Positions 1 to 8,936 are shown, numbered from the stretch's first letter. The stretch is 64,000 nt of DNA from Oscillospiraceae bacterium (GCA_018265835.1 JABLYK010000002.1:1-64000), one strand, 5' to 3'. Notes: generated by a model not told the origin, from the sequence alone. Program-made: numbers and translations.

Positions 1-79
1 CTGCTTGAACAATTTTTGCTCTTAATTATTGTCTAACTTTTTGGGGTCACTTCACCAGCAGCCGGGGACATTTTTAGGT

Positions 80-1030
80 TCAGCCGAGATATTGCTTGTC
101 GTAATTGTTCTGGATGCAGGAGATCACCTGCGTGATGACGGTGTTGAACGGCGTGGGCACACCCAGACGCGCACCATAGCGCGCGATGGCGCCGTTGAGC
201 ACGGAAATTTCCGTCTGCCGCTGGTGCAGCACCGCGTCCTGCGCCATGGAGGGGTAGTAGTTGCCGAGGTTTGCCACGATGTTCGGCTCCTCCTTTTCCA
301 TGAGCGGCCACAAATCGCCGATGCCCAGCGCCTTGGCGACCTCGCAGCCTTCCTTCCACACGTGCATCACCAGATCATGGCCGTAGGGATCGGCAAAGGT
401 CTCCTTCACCTTCAGGCGCAGCACGGCGCTCACGCCGTTGTAGCCGCTGTTGGCGATGACCTTTTTCCAGATGTACGGACGCACGTCCGCATCAAAGCTG
501 GCGTTGCAGCCGCCGGCGCAGAAGCACTGCTCCAGCGCCTTGCCCGCAGCGTCGGTTTTCGGATTGTTGCGCACAGCGCCGAAGTGCATCTGGATGCCCT
601 TTTCCGGCTTGCTCACGCACACGCCGGGGCCGGCCAGCTCCGTGCCGATGAGGCCGCTGCCGTACATGATGCGATCCTCCGGCACGAACTGTGCCAAAAC
701 CTCGTCATTCCCCAGTCCGTTTTGCAGGGACACTACGACGGTGTTCTCGCCGATGCAGGGCATCGTGTCCGCCATGACGTCCGTGGTCTGCGTGGCTTTC
801 ACCATGAGAATGACCATGTCCATGACGCCGATGTCGCGCGCGGTCGGCGCGGTGTGGAAGCCGTGCAGCACCTCCTCGCCCTCCGGCGTGCGGAACACCA
901 GCCCATCGGCGGCGATTTTGTCCATATGCGCTTTGTATTTATCCACGAGCCACAGCTCCGCGCCGCCCTTGCGCAGATAGGCTGCGAATACGCTTCCGGC
1001 CGCGCCGGAACCGATCATTGCAATTTTCAT
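80..1030 (-). CDS. Ketopantoate reductase-like protein (ApbA/PanE family), copy 1
   Basis: A 316-residue protein with an N-terminal Rossmann motif GSGAAG (residues 7-12), the family's SLQNGLGN segment (101-108) and a C-terminal IWKK...N...N block near residues 187-198 that holds the presumed catalytic lysine. Family members reduce 2-keto compounds with NADPH; ketopantoate is the classical substrate, but many catabolic paralogues act on other alpha-keto acids. It is the last gene of a three-gene minus-strand operon after a close paralogue (1106-2116) and an FAH-family enzyme. The start is supported by GAAGGAG upstream of ATG. With no panB or panC nearby and two tandem copies, a catabolic role is more likely than pantothenate synthesis (inference). 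Bases 1-79 beyond its stop hold no feature I can support. Confidence 0.85.
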   Translation of the reverse strand: MKIAMIGSGAAGSVFAAYLRKGGAELWLVDKYKAHMDKIAADGLVFRTPEGEEVLHGFHTAPTARDIGVMDMVILMVKATQTTDVMADTMPCIGENTVVVSLQNGLGNDEVLAQFVPEDRIMYGSGLIGTELAGPGVCVSKPEKGIQMHFGAVRNNPKTDAAGKALEQCFCAGGCNASFDADVRPYIWKKVIANSGYNGVSAVLRLKVKETFADPYGHDLVMHVWKEGCEVAKALGIGDLWPLMEKEEPNIVANLGNYYPSMAQDAVLHQRQTEISVLNGAIARYGARLGVPTPFNTVITQVISCIQNNYDKQYLG

Positions 1031-1105
1031 AGATCTGTTCTCCTTCGTAACAGGAAACTGCCGGCCGGAAAGGTTTGCCGGCCGGCAGTCTTTGGATATG
1101 GGGAA

Positions 1106-2116
1106 TTACTTCAGGTACTGCTTGTCGTAGTTGCCCTGGATGCAGCGCACGACCTGGGACAGAACCTTGCACACCGGGGTGTCGATGCCAAGCTGCTCGC
1201 CATACTCCGCGATCTTGCCGTTGAGCACGTCGATCTCGGTCTGGCGGTGGTTGAACAGCATATCCTGGCACATAGACGGATAGTAGTCCGCGATGGAGGT
1301 GACGATGTCCGCGTGGTCGTGGGCGATGAACTCGTCCGCATCCATCGGAACGCCCTTGGCGGTCGCAACCGCGCAGGTCTCGCGGATGACGCTGTGGAAC
1401 AGCCACTGGCCGAACGGGTCAGCCTCGACTTCGCCGATCTTCAGGCGCAGCACGGCGCACACGGTGTTGACGGTGGCGTTGACGCAGACCTTTTTCCAGA
1501 TGAACTTATAGATGTTGTTGTCCTCGCCGGGCAGACCGTCGCGCCAGTAAGCGTCGCAGCCGCCGTCGCGGTAGCACTTGAGCATCTCGGCGCAGGCCGC
1601 GTCGGTCAGCTCGGAGCGGACAGCGCCGCCGAAGTTCATCTGCACGCCGCCAGCGGGGGTGGACACGCAGTGGCCGGGTTCCGGCAGAGCGGTGCCCAGA
1701 ACGCCGGAGCCGATGATGCAGCGCTCTTTCGGGAAGACCTTGAACAGGTTGTCATCGTTGCCGAGGCCGTTGATGAGGGAGACAGCGACGGTCTGGTCGC
1801 CAACGACGGGCATGGAATCCTGAATGGCCTGCTCGAGCTGGGTGGCCTTGGTCATGTAGATAATGACGTCAACCTTGCCCTCGGCCTCAGCGGCAGCGGT
1901 CGCGCTGGTGTAGGTGCGGAAGCCGGTCAGGACCTTGTTGATGTCGTGATACTCGCCGTTTTCTTCCTGATGAATGGTGAACTGCATGCCCTCTTCGGCG
2001 ACCTTCTTCATGTGCGCCTCGTAACGGTCGATGAGGATCATATCCGCACCGCCGTTGCGCAGGTAAGAAGCGAACACGCTGCCGGCTGCGCCGGAACCAT
2101 ACATTGCAAATTTCAT
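1106..2116 (-). CDS. Ketopantoate reductase-like protein (ApbA/PanE family), copy 2
   Basis: A 336-residue paralogue of the downstream gene. It has the same GSGAAG dinucleotide loop (residues 8-13), INGLGN (115-120), IWKK with paired Asn residues (206-217), and a nearly identical C-terminus (NYDKQYL in both). It carries an insertion around residues 47-60 that copy 1 lacks. ATG follows a GGAG Shine-Dalgarno. The expected activity is NADPH-dependent reduction of a 2-oxo acid or a related carbonyl; the substrate is not readable from the sequence. Tandem duplication inside an operon with a fumarylacetoacetate-hydrolase-type enzyme suggests consecutive or stereo-specific steps of one degradation route (inference). 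Confidence 0.85.
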   Translation of the reverse strand: MKFAMYGSGAAGSVFASYLRNGGADMILIDRYEAHMKKVAEEGMQFTIHQEENGEYHDINKVLTGFRTYTSATAAAEAEGKVDVIIYMTKATQLEQAIQDSMPVVGDQTVAVSLINGLGNDDNLFKVFPKERCIIGSGVLGTALPEPGHCVSTPAGGVQMNFGGAVRSELTDAACAEMLKCYRDGGCDAYWRDGLPGEDNNIYKFIWKKVCVNATVNTVCAVLRLKIGEVEADPFGQWLFHSVIRETCAVATAKGVPMDADEFIAHDHADIVTSIADYYPSMCQDMLFNHRQTEIDVLNGKIAEYGEQLGIDTPVCKVLSQVVRCIQGNYDKQYLK

Positions 2117-2191
2117 CTTTGTTTCTCTCCTTTTTTGATTTTGGTAAAAGAGTGGTATTTTCAGCCGTCGCGGGCAAAGCCCGGCGGCGGG

Positions 2192-3046
2192 TTACCGCAC
2201 GTTATTTTTCAGGGTGCCGATGCCCTCGACAAAGCATTCCACAACGTCGCCGGGCTTCATGTACTTCGGCGGCTGGAAGCCCATGCCGACGCCGGCAGGC
2301 GTGCCCATGGAAATGATGGTGCCGGGTGTGAGCGTCATGCCGTGGCTCAGCTCGGATATCACGTAGGCCACGTGGAAGATCATCAAATCAATCGAGCTGT
2401 TTTGCCGCAGCTCGCCGTTGACGAAGCTTTGAATCTTCATCGGCTGATCGACGGGGAAGCTGTCCGCCGTGACGATCCACGGCCCGATGGGCGTAAAGCC
2501 GTCGAGACTCTTGCCGCGGTACCACTGCTTGTGCTGGTTCTGGATGGTGCGCGCGCTCACATCGTTGAGCACGGTGTAGCCAAAGACATAGTCCAGCGCC
2601 TCGTCTGCGCTGACGTTGTACGCATCGCGGCCGATGACGACGGCCAGCTCTGCCTCATAGTCGAGATCAGCGACGATGTCGCTGTGGCTGTCGATGCATC
2701 CGCCGGGCGCGACGGCCTCGTGCACACGTTTGGAAAAATAGATTGGGAACGTATCGGGCGCCTTGACGTCCTTGCCTGCGACGGCCTCGCTCTCCTTCGC
2801 GTGGTCGAAATAGTTGATGCCGAGGCAGATGATATCCTGCGCCGGATGCGGGATGGGGGCGAGCAGCTCGACTTCCGCCATGGGGATGGGCGTGCCGCGC
2901 GCTGCGGCCTCCGCGTCAAACTCCGACCAGCTTCGGATGAGCGACGTCATGTCCGCACAGCCCGGAATGGGATAGACGGAAGCGTCCTCCGGCCCGACGA
3001 GTCCGACGGCGGGATTGCCGTTTTGCATAAAAGTTACAAGCTTCAT
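2192..3046 (-). CDS. Fumarylacetoacetate hydrolase family protein
   Basis: A 284-residue protein with the FAH fold signatures: LGINYFDHAKE (residues 75-85), the metal-ligand region DYEAELAVVIG (129-139), GYTVLNDVSAR (156-166), GKSLDGFTPIGPW (178-190) and a C-terminal GTPAGVG loop. Members are Mg/Mn-dependent C-C hydrolases, decarboxylases or isomerases of 2-oxo and enol acids. It is the first gene of the minus-strand operon, with about 75 bp to the next gene, and is divergent from a YkvI-like membrane protein across a 500-bp AT-rich gap. Together these suggest uptake and catabolism of an aromatic or acylpyruvate-like acid; the exact compound cannot be named. Confidence 0.88.
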   Translation of the reverse strand: MKLVTFMQNGNPAVGLVGPEDASVYPIPGCADMTSLIRSWSEFDAEAAARGTPIPMAEVELLAPIPHPAQDIICLGINYFDHAKESEAVAGKDVKAPDTFPIYFSKRVHEAVAPGGCIDSHSDIVADLDYEAELAVVIGRDAYNVSADEALDYVFGYTVLNDVSARTIQNQHKQWYRGKSLDGFTPIGPWIVTADSFPVDQPMKIQSFVNGELRQNSSIDLMIFHVAYVISELSHGMTLTPGTIISMGTPAGVGMGFQPPKYMKPGDVVECFVEGIGTLKNNVR

Positions 3047-3191
3047 CGTTTGTCACCTAAATAATATAATGTATGCCTGTGCGCCAAATGGGAAACGAAA
3101 GCGCTGAAAAGTGAGTAAATATTCAAATTTCCCGGAGAATTTACAATTGTTATTCATTCAAAAAATGCAACTGTAAACCAGGAGGAAATTC

Positions 3192-3260
3192 ATGGTCACC
3201 GTTATGATAGCACGAAACTTCCGCGCAGGCAACAGTTTTCTTTCAATTCCAGAATTGTAA
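3192..3260 (+). CDS. Possible 22-residue leader peptide
   Basis: A short frame of 22 codons preceded by a near-perfect Shine-Dalgarno (AGGAGGAAATTC then ATG). It lies in the otherwise gene-free AT-rich gap (3047-3547) between the FAH operon and the YkvI-like gene. It ends inside the inverted repeat CAATTC-CA-GAATTG (3244-3257). The strong ribosome site is the only evidence. It could be a leader peptide or chance. Confidence 0.2.
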   Translation: MVTVMIARNFRAGNSFLSIPEL

Positions 3261-3383
3261 ATTCCTTTCATTCGTTTACAATTTAACGAGCGAAAGTGTG
3301 CATAAAAATCTACTTTAAATAGCGAAATTTTTTGTGTAATCCGACAATTTTTGCGAGCATTCGGAATTTTGAAAACGTTGAGG

Positions 3384-3412
3384 TTGACTTTTTTCCGGCA
3401 AAGATTTATAAA
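3384..3412 (+). promoter_or_regulatory. Sigma-A promoter of the YkvI-like gene
   Basis: TTGACT (3384-3389) and TATAAA (3407-3412) are separated by 17 bp. The site lies about 135 bp before the ATG at 3548, giving an untranslated leader of roughly 130 nt. The rest of 3047-3547 is AT-rich, with many TTTACAATT-like motifs that may be regulator sites; I cannot assign them. Confidence 0.6.
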
Positions 3413-3547
3413 ATGATTGTCGAAAGTGTTAATATATTGTTCATAATTTAACGCTTTTCGTCGTGCACTTTGGCGAAAAACTGCTGCGAAGGAGAGAGCA
3501 AGGCGGTTTTTTGGCTGCACAGAAATCTATGAGAGAGGAATTCGAAA

Positions 3548-4777
3548 ATGGAAAACAACAAAGCTCTTAAGGGCAGCTTGGCGGCCGGCTTTTCGGTAGC
3601 GTCCGTCTGGTTTGGCACCCATGTCGGTGCCGGTTTTGCCACCGGTAACCAGGTTGTCAGCTACTTTGTCCAGTATGGCTGGACGGCGGCGATTTACCCG
3701 CTGCTCGCCATGGGCATTCTTGCCATTGTTATGTACATCATGATGACGTATGCGAGACTGAATGGCTTCGATAACTACAAGGACACTTACCGTGCGCTGT
3801 ATCCGAAGCCGTGGATGGAAGTCTTCTTCGAGATTTTCTACATTGTTATCATTCTCGCGGCCGTCGCGGCCTGTGTTGATGGCGCCGGCGGCATCGTGAT
3901 GGGCTTCCTGCATCTGCCGAGCGTGGTCTGCAACCTCATCATTATTGCGGTTCTGATCCTTCTGTCGATCTTCGGCGTCAAGCTCATCATCCGCGCTTCC
4001 ACCGTTCTGTCCACCGCGATCCTGATCGTTACGGCGATTCTGGTTGTTGCGGGTCTTGCCGTTCCGGTTGACGGCGTGATCGAGTCCCTTCAGGCGGAGA
4101 ACAGCGCCATCACCGTTGCGCCTCTGACTGACGTGATCAACCACAACGGCCTGAAGGCTGCGTGGCTCGGCATTCTGGTTTACGCTGCGTTCCAGTGCGT
4201 TTCCGTTCCGGGCATGATCTCCGCTTCTGTGGAGCTGAACGGGAAGGGCGTTAAGAAAGCGGCGGTTCTTGGCTGGCTCATGAACGGTGGCGCTCTCGCT
4301 GCTTCCGGCATCATGCTCGTCAAGTGGTACCCGATTCTCTGCGCCATCAAGGAAGCCGGCGTGGACACCATCGCTGCTCTCGTGGCGCGTGGCATCACGG
4401 ACGTTATGAAGCTCCCGAACCAGAGCGTGGTTACCGTCATGGGCAGCGCATATACCTGGCTGTTCGTTGTTTACACGATCCTGCTGTTCTGCGCGTTCAT
4501 CTCCACCTCTGTTACGCTGGTGTTCTCCATGATCCAGCGCTTCCAGGGTCACTGCTTCCCGAAGACCATCAAGAACGAGAAGGTTCGTTCCGCCATCGTT
4601 GGCGCAATCGTCATCGGCCTGTGCTATGCAGTTTCCCTGCTTGGCCTGAGCACCATCATCTCCAAGATCTACGGCTATGACGGCTACTATGCACTCGTTG
4701 TCGTTGTGCTTCCGGCGTTCATCTGGGGCATCCCGAAGATCCGCAAGCTCAGAGCCGAGAAGAAGGAAATCGCGTAA
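3548..4777 (+). CDS. YkvI-family membrane protein
   Basis: A 409-residue polytopic membrane protein with about ten hydrophobic segments. The N-terminus (FSVASVWFGTHVGAGFATG) is the hallmark of the YkvI family, which has the LeuT/APC-like broken helix 1 with a small-residue motif. Family members are predicted secondary transporters without well-established substrates. ATG follows GAGAGAGGAATTC. It is divergent from the FAH/ketopantoate-reductase-like operon, so it may import that pathway's substrate (inference). A strong hairpin terminator follows it. Confidence 0.8.
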   Translation: MENNKALKGSLAAGFSVASVWFGTHVGAGFATGNQVVSYFVQYGWTAAIYPLLAMGILAIVMYIMMTYARLNGFDNYKDTYRALYPKPWMEVFFEIFYIVIILAAVAACVDGAGGIVMGFLHLPSVVCNLIIIAVLILLSIFGVKLIIRASTVLSTAILIVTAILVVAGLAVPVDGVIESLQAENSAITVAPLTDVINHNGLKAAWLGILVYAAFQCVSVPGMISASVELNGKGVKKAAVLGWLMNGGALAASGIMLVKWYPILCAIKEAGVDTIAALVARGITDVMKLPNQSVVTVMGSAYTWLFVVYTILLFCAFISTSVTLVFSMIQRFQGHCFPKTIKNEKVRSAIVGAIVIGLCYAVSLLGLSTIISKIYGYDGYYALVVVVLPAFIWGIPKIRKLRAEKKEIA

Positions 4778-4849
4778 TCGTCTGCGCATTCCGGCGCCCC
4801 TCTCCGGCGCTGTCCATGTATGCTTTTACCAACCCAATAGCGAAACCAG

Positions 4850-4882
4850 CGCCCCCGCACGTTCGTGTGCGGGGGCGTTTTT
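4850..4882 (+). terminator. Rho-independent terminator
   Basis: GC-rich hairpin: CGCCCCCGCAC, loop around GTTCGT, then the complementary GTGCGGGGGCG, followed by TTTTT. It ends the YkvI-like transcript. Confidence 0.85.
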
Positions 4883-4959
4883 CTGCTGCAAGGCAGGAGA
4901 ATGCCGCTGCTTACCGGTCTGAAAATCGTCAAAACTGTTAAATAAATGTCTGAATCCGG

Positions 4960-4988
4960 TTGAAAATGCGTCGGAACTGCGATATAAT
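4960..4988 (+). promoter_or_regulatory. Sigma-A promoter for the flavoprotein-hypA operon
   Basis: TTGAAA (4960-4965), a 17-bp spacer, then a perfect TATAAT (4983-4988), about 95 bp upstream of the ATG at 5084. Confidence 0.7.
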
Positions 4989-5083
4989 CAAAATTACGGT
5001 CAGGCCACGCGGGGCAAGGTGTGCCGGCCGGCATCCCGATGAAACTTTGGATGCAATTTTGAAAAAGGGAAGGGACGAAACAA

Positions 5084-7765
5084 ATGGCACACAGACCAAT
5101 CATTCTGAAACTGGCGACGAAGATCAGTCTTGAGAGCCTGACGTACATGGGCGTCACGTATGACGATCCGGAATACCGCATTCTGGAGCCGATTGTCACG
5201 GACGCAATGGCGGAGATCTGCCTGCATGTCACGCTCAACAAGGGTCGCACGCTGGAAGAGATCGCAAGACGTGCGGATAAACCCGTGCGCTACACGCTGG
5301 AACGGCTGAACGAGCTGAGACACGCGGGCATCGTGCGCTGCCGCTTTGACGACGGCGTTACCACGTACTATTACCCGATCTGGGTTCCGGGCATCATGGA
5401 GGGCATTCTGGCCAACCGCGAGCAGTGCGACGAAAACCCCGTCATCGGCGAGTGCTTTGAAGAGTACACCCGCAGAAGAGCGGGCATTCTGGCGACGAAT
5501 ATGGGCCCCGGCATGGGCCCGATGCGCGTCATGCCCGTGGGCACGGCGATTGCATCCGAGTCGAAGGTGGCCTCTTATGATGAGGTCAGCTATCTGATCG
5601 AAAAGGCGCATACGATCTCGGTCGGCGCATGTTCCTGCCGCCGTTCCCGCCGCCTGATGGGCGAGGGCTGCGGCCATCTGGAAGAGGACATGTGCATGTA
5701 CCTCAACGACAATGCCAGAACCTTTATCGAGAACGGCCTGCACCGCCAGATTACGAAGGAAGAGGCGTACGAAATTCTCAAGCGCGCCGAGGACAACGGC
5801 CTTGTGCACGAGGTCAACAAGACCGACGGCTGGGAAGACGTCGGCGCGATCTGCAACTGCTGCGGCTGCTCCTGCTACGCGTTGCGCTTTGCAAACTACT
5901 TCCGCGCACCGGACATGGTTCGCTCCAACTTCGTGGCGCGGGTGGAAAAGGAAAAGTGCGTTGCCTGCGGCCAGTGTGTAGAAAACTGCCAGACCAACGC
6001 GCTGAAGCTCGGCCGCAAGCTGTGTGCAGCGGAGCCGCTGCCGGAGAAGGCGCCGGAGGACACCCCGGCCGATACGCTCTGGCTGCCGAAGCGCCACAAT
6101 GTGGACTACCGCACCAACCGCACGGACGTGATGGACGAAGGCACTGCCCCCTGCAAGGTGGAGTGCCCGGCACATATCCCGGTTCAGGGTTACATCAAGC
6201 TCGCCTCCCAGGGCAAGTATCTGGAAGCACTGGAGCTGATTAAGAAGGAAAATCCGTTCCCGGCTGTCTGCGGCCGCATCTGCAACAAGAAGTGCGAGGA
6301 CGCCTGCACCCGCGGCAATGTGGATGATCCGATCGCCATCGACGATATCAAGAAGTTCATTGCCGACAAGGAGCTGGAGGAAGGCACCCGCTTCGTGCCG
6401 AAGCTGCTCAACCAGATCGGCAAGCCGTACCCGCAGAAGGTTGCCGTCATCGGTGCCGGCCCGGCCGGCCTGAGCTGTGCGTACTATCTGGCAGTCAAGG
6501 GCTACCCCGTGACCGTGTTTGAGAAGGAAGAGATGCTCGGCGGCATGCTGACCATGGGCATCCCCAGCTTCCGCCTGGAGAAGGACGTGGTCAATGCCGA
6601 GATCGATGTGCTGCGCGAACTGGGCGTCGAATTCAAGACCGGCGTGGAAGTCGGCAAGGACGTCACGCTCGACGAGCTGCGCGCGCAGGATTACAAGGCG
6701 TTCTTCCTGGGCATCGGCGCATCCAAGGGCACGGCTGTCGGCTGCAAGGGCGACGATCTCGAAGGTGTTTACACCGGCATTGACTTCCTGCGTGAAGTCA
6801 ACCTCGGTAAGAAGCCGAAGCTCGGCAAGGCGGTCGCCGTCATCGGCGGCGGCAACGTGGCCATCGACGTGGCGCGCACGGCGGTGCGTCTCGGCGCGAA
6901 GGAGGTCACCGTACTCTACCGCCGCGACGAGGCGGAGATGCCTGCTGCAGCGGATGAGGTCGAAGAAGCCAAGGCAGAGGGCGTGCAGTTTAAGTTCCTC
7001 GCCGCTCCGGCGGAAATCCTCGGCACGGACGGCAAGGTCAGCGAGATCAAGATCGAGCGCATGGAGCTTGGCGCGGCAGACGCCAGCGGTCGCTGCAAGC
7101 CGGTCGGCACGGGCGAGTTCGAAACGCTCGCGGTCGAAGCCGTCATTTCCGCGATCGGCCAGAAGATCGATCTCAGCGGCATGAAGCTCACCGTGACGCC
7201 GCGCGGTACCGTCGTGGCTGACGCTGTGACCTGCCAGACCACCACGCCGGACGTGTTTGCGGGCGGCGACGTGGTCACCGGCCCGAAGTTTGCCATTGAT
7301 GCGATTGCAGCCGGCAAGGAAGCGGCCATCTCCATCCACCGCTATGTCCACGAGGGCCAGACCCTCACGTTCGGCCGCGACCGCCGCGATTACAAGGCGC
7401 TCGACAAGAACAACATTGCCATCGGCGTGGATGGCTTTGACAACACGCCGCGTCAGGTTGCCGCAAACGGCACGCCGGGCAAAGCCAAGCATACCTTTAA
7501 GGACCTGCGCGGTACGTTCACGGAAGAGCAGCTCAAGAAGGAAACCGAGCGTTGCCTCGGCTGCGGCGCGGTCGTCGTGGACGAGAATATGTGCGTCGGC
7601 TGCGGCATCTGCACCACCAAGTGCAAGTTCGACGCTATCCATCTGGAGAAGGTGCGCGACGAGCACGGCGAGCCGTACTACCACATGCTGATGGATACGG
7701 TCGGCTATGTCGGCAAGCGCGCAGGCCGGATCGCCAAGAAGATCGTCTTCAACGCGAAGAAATAA
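5084..7765 (+). CDS. GltD-like FAD-dependent oxidoreductase with iron-sulfur clusters and N-terminal Cys/wHTH-like region
   Basis: An 893-residue multidomain redox protein. Residues 1-270 hold a winged-helix-like segment and Cys motifs (CSCRR near 183; CNCCGCSC near 265). A ferredoxin motif CVACGQCVENC lies near 292. A GltD-type region begins with CKVECP near 356, with a FAD site GAGPAG near 455 and an NAD(P)H site GGGNVA near 587. A C-terminal ferredoxin motif CVGCGICTTKC lies near 837. Family knowledge: the GltD-like module moves electrons between NAD(P)H, FAD and Fe-S clusters, as in glutamate synthase small subunits and electron-bifurcating enzymes. It is followed after 15 bp by hypA, so the two are probably co-transcribed. 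The electron partner is unknown. A hydrogenase-linked role is suggested only by hypA. Confidence 0.82.
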   Translation: MAHRPIILKLATKISLESLTYMGVTYDDPEYRILEPIVTDAMAEICLHVTLNKGRTLEEIARRADKPVRYTLERLNELRHAGIVRCRFDDGVTTYYYPIWVPGIMEGILANREQCDENPVIGECFEEYTRRRAGILATNMGPGMGPMRVMPVGTAIASESKVASYDEVSYLIEKAHTISVGACSCRRSRRLMGEGCGHLEEDMCMYLNDNARTFIENGLHRQITKEEAYEILKRAEDNGLVHEVNKTDGWEDVGAICNCCGCSCYALRFANYFRAPDMVRSNFVARVEKEKCVACGQCVENCQTNALKLGRKLCAAEPLPEKAPEDTPADTLWLPKRHNVDYRTNRTDVMDEGTAPCKVECPAHIPVQGYIKLASQGKYLEALELIKKENPFPAVCGRICNKKCEDACTRGNVDDPIAIDDIKKFIADKELEEGTRFVPKLLNQIGKPYPQKVAVIGAGPAGLSCAYYLAVKGYPVTVFEKEEMLGGMLTMGIPSFRLEKDVVNAEIDVLRELGVEFKTGVEVGKDVTLDELRAQDYKAFFLGIGASKGTAVGCKGDDLEGVYTGIDFLREVNLGKKPKLGKAVAVIGGGNVAIDVARTAVRLGAKEVTVLYRRDEAEMPAAADEVEEAKAEGVQFKFLAAPAEILGTDGKVSEIKIERMELGAADASGRCKPVGTGEFETLAVEAVISAIGQKIDLSGMKLTVTPRGTVVADAVTCQTTTPDVFAGGDVVTGPKFAIDAIAAGKEAAISIHRYVHEGQTLTFGRDRRDYKALDKNNIAIGVDGFDNTPRQVAANGTPGKAKHTFKDLRGTFTEEQLKKETERCLGCGAVVVDENMCVGCGICTTKCKFDAIHLEKVRDEHGEPYYHMLMDTVGYVGKRAGRIAKKIVFNAKK

Positions 7766-7780
7766 GGCGGGTGGAAAACC

Positions 7781-8140
7781 TTGCATGAAATCAGCATTGT
7801 TCGTCAGGTAACCAAGACCGTCATGGACTATGCGGAGGAAAATCACGTTACGGAAATCTCTGAGATCATCCTGCAGATCGGCGAGCTGTCCATGATCGTA
7901 CCGGAGTATGTGGATGAAATCTATCCGCTGGTTGTGAAGGGCACGATGCTCGAGCATACCAAGCTGAAGATGGAGATGATCCCGGGCATGGCCGAATGCA
8001 ATGAGTGCGACGAGGTTTTCAATGTTGTGGAGCACGAGGGCTATTGTCCCAACTGCGGCAGCTTTGACAAGACAGTCTTGAGCGGACGGGATTTCGTCAT
8101 CAAGGAGATCCTGGTCCCGGATGACGGCACAGAAAATTAA
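7781..8140 (+). CDS. hypA: HypA-type nickel metallochaperone
   Basis: A 119-residue HypA/HybF protein. Translation must start at a TTG codon (7781), because the invariant N-terminal Met-His-Glu, whose His2 binds nickel, is encoded directly by ttg-cat-gaa. GGCGGGTGG just upstream is the ribosome site. The zinc site has two CxxC pairs (CNEC and CPNC, around residues 73-93). HypA delivers nickel to NiFe-hydrogenase precursors or to urease. No hypB-F or hydrogenase structural gene is present in the window; the partner is the preceding Fe-S flavoprotein. A terminator follows immediately. Confidence 0.9.
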   Translation: MHEISIVRQVTKTVMDYAEENHVTEISEIILQIGELSMIVPEYVDEIYPLVVKGTMLEHTKLKMEMIPGMAECNECDEVFNVVEHEGYCPNCGSFDKTVLSGRDFVIKEILVPDDGTEN

Positions 8141-8145
8141 AATGG

Positions 8146-8181
8146 TTGCGGCAGAACCGAACGGTTCTGCCGCAATTTTTT
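8146..8181 (+). terminator. Terminator after hypA
   Basis: A perfect 13-bp hairpin, TTGCGGCAGAACC / GGTTCTGCCGCAA with a 4-nt loop, then TTTTTT. Confidence 0.9.
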
Positions 8182-8219
8182 GTTATGGCATTCAGACCAT
8201 ACATGGAACAGCACCCACC

Positions 8220-8936
8220 TTAGCCTTGGAACCAATGCCAGACGTGCCAGAATTCCAGCGCTCCGGCGGAGAGCATGGACACGAGCATCCCCAGAATAAA
8301 GCATACGATGAACACCACAAGCGCGATGAGCGCAATGGTTCGCAGGCGGCGGTTGTGCTGTGCCGGGAGCTGCGGATGGATGCCGAGACCCGGCAGCACC
8401 GGCTCCCCGGAGACCGCTGCGATGGCATTGTGGTGCCAGCGCAGATACGAGCGCAGGAGCTGCCGCACAAACGCGGTGTAGTAGATGCAGCCGGCCAGAC
8501 TCAGCACGGCCAGCGCAAGCAGGGTCACGGCAAACACCGCGCCGCACCAATAGGGGATCGGAGGAAGAATGCCGTGCAGAGTCGTACCGGTGAGCAGGGA
8601 TATGGCAATTGCGACGCAGCTGATCGCCAGCGCGGCGAGCACGAGCGTCCATGCGAAGAGCAGCACGAAAAAGCAGAAGACAAAGAGATCGGCAAAGCAC
8701 AGCGCAATCACAGTCGGCACTTTTCCGGCGCCGGCCGGCCTTTCCGCGCCCGGCTCAAACTGCGCGGCCAGAGTCTCCGGCGTGCCAAGCCGCGCGGCAA
8801 TTTCTTCTTCCGAAAAGCCATCGGCCAGCTTGAACGAAAAATGGTCCGCATATTCGTTGACAATCTCCTCCGCGTCGGACACATGCCGCTCCAGCAGCGC
8901 TGCGCGCAGGCGGGACAAGTATTCATTGCGTGTCAT
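8220..8936 (-). CDS. DUF1700-type membrane protein
   Basis: A 238-residue protein. The N-terminal 65 residues are the soluble helical DUF1700/HAAS-like module (MTRNEYLSRLRAALL; FSEEEIAARLGTPE). Four or five hydrophobic segments follow (about residues 75-155 and 198-222). Such proteins are routinely paired with PadR regulators in Firmicutes. They are thought to be membrane-embedded response components, but the biochemical role is unknown. The gene overlaps the end of the PadR gene by 14 bp, so expression is coupled. Confidence 0.8.
   Translation of the reverse strand: MTRNEYLSRLRAALLERHVSDAEEIVNEYADHFSFKLADGFSEEEIAARLGTPETLAAQFEPGAERPAGAGKVPTVIALCFADLFVFCFFVLLFAWTLVLAALAISCVAIAISLLTGTTLHGILPPIPYWCGAVFAVTLLALAVLSLAGCIYYTAFVRQLLRSYLRWHHNAIAAVSGEPVLPGLGIHPQLPAQHNRRLRTIALIALVVFIVCFILGMLVSMLSAGALEFWHVWHWFQG

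Noticed and set aside
29..3064. Long open frame (over 1000 codons) on the plus strand through the FAH/ketopantoate-reductase-like operon
   Set aside because: It is antisense to three well-conserved genes, is rich in His/Arg/Ala as expected of GC-rich shadow frames, and has no recognisable domain.
5000..8035. Over 1000-codon minus-strand frame opposite the Fe-S flavoprotein
   Set aside because: Pure antisense of a gene with clear FAD, NAD(P) and ferredoxin motifs; it has no ribosome site or domain.
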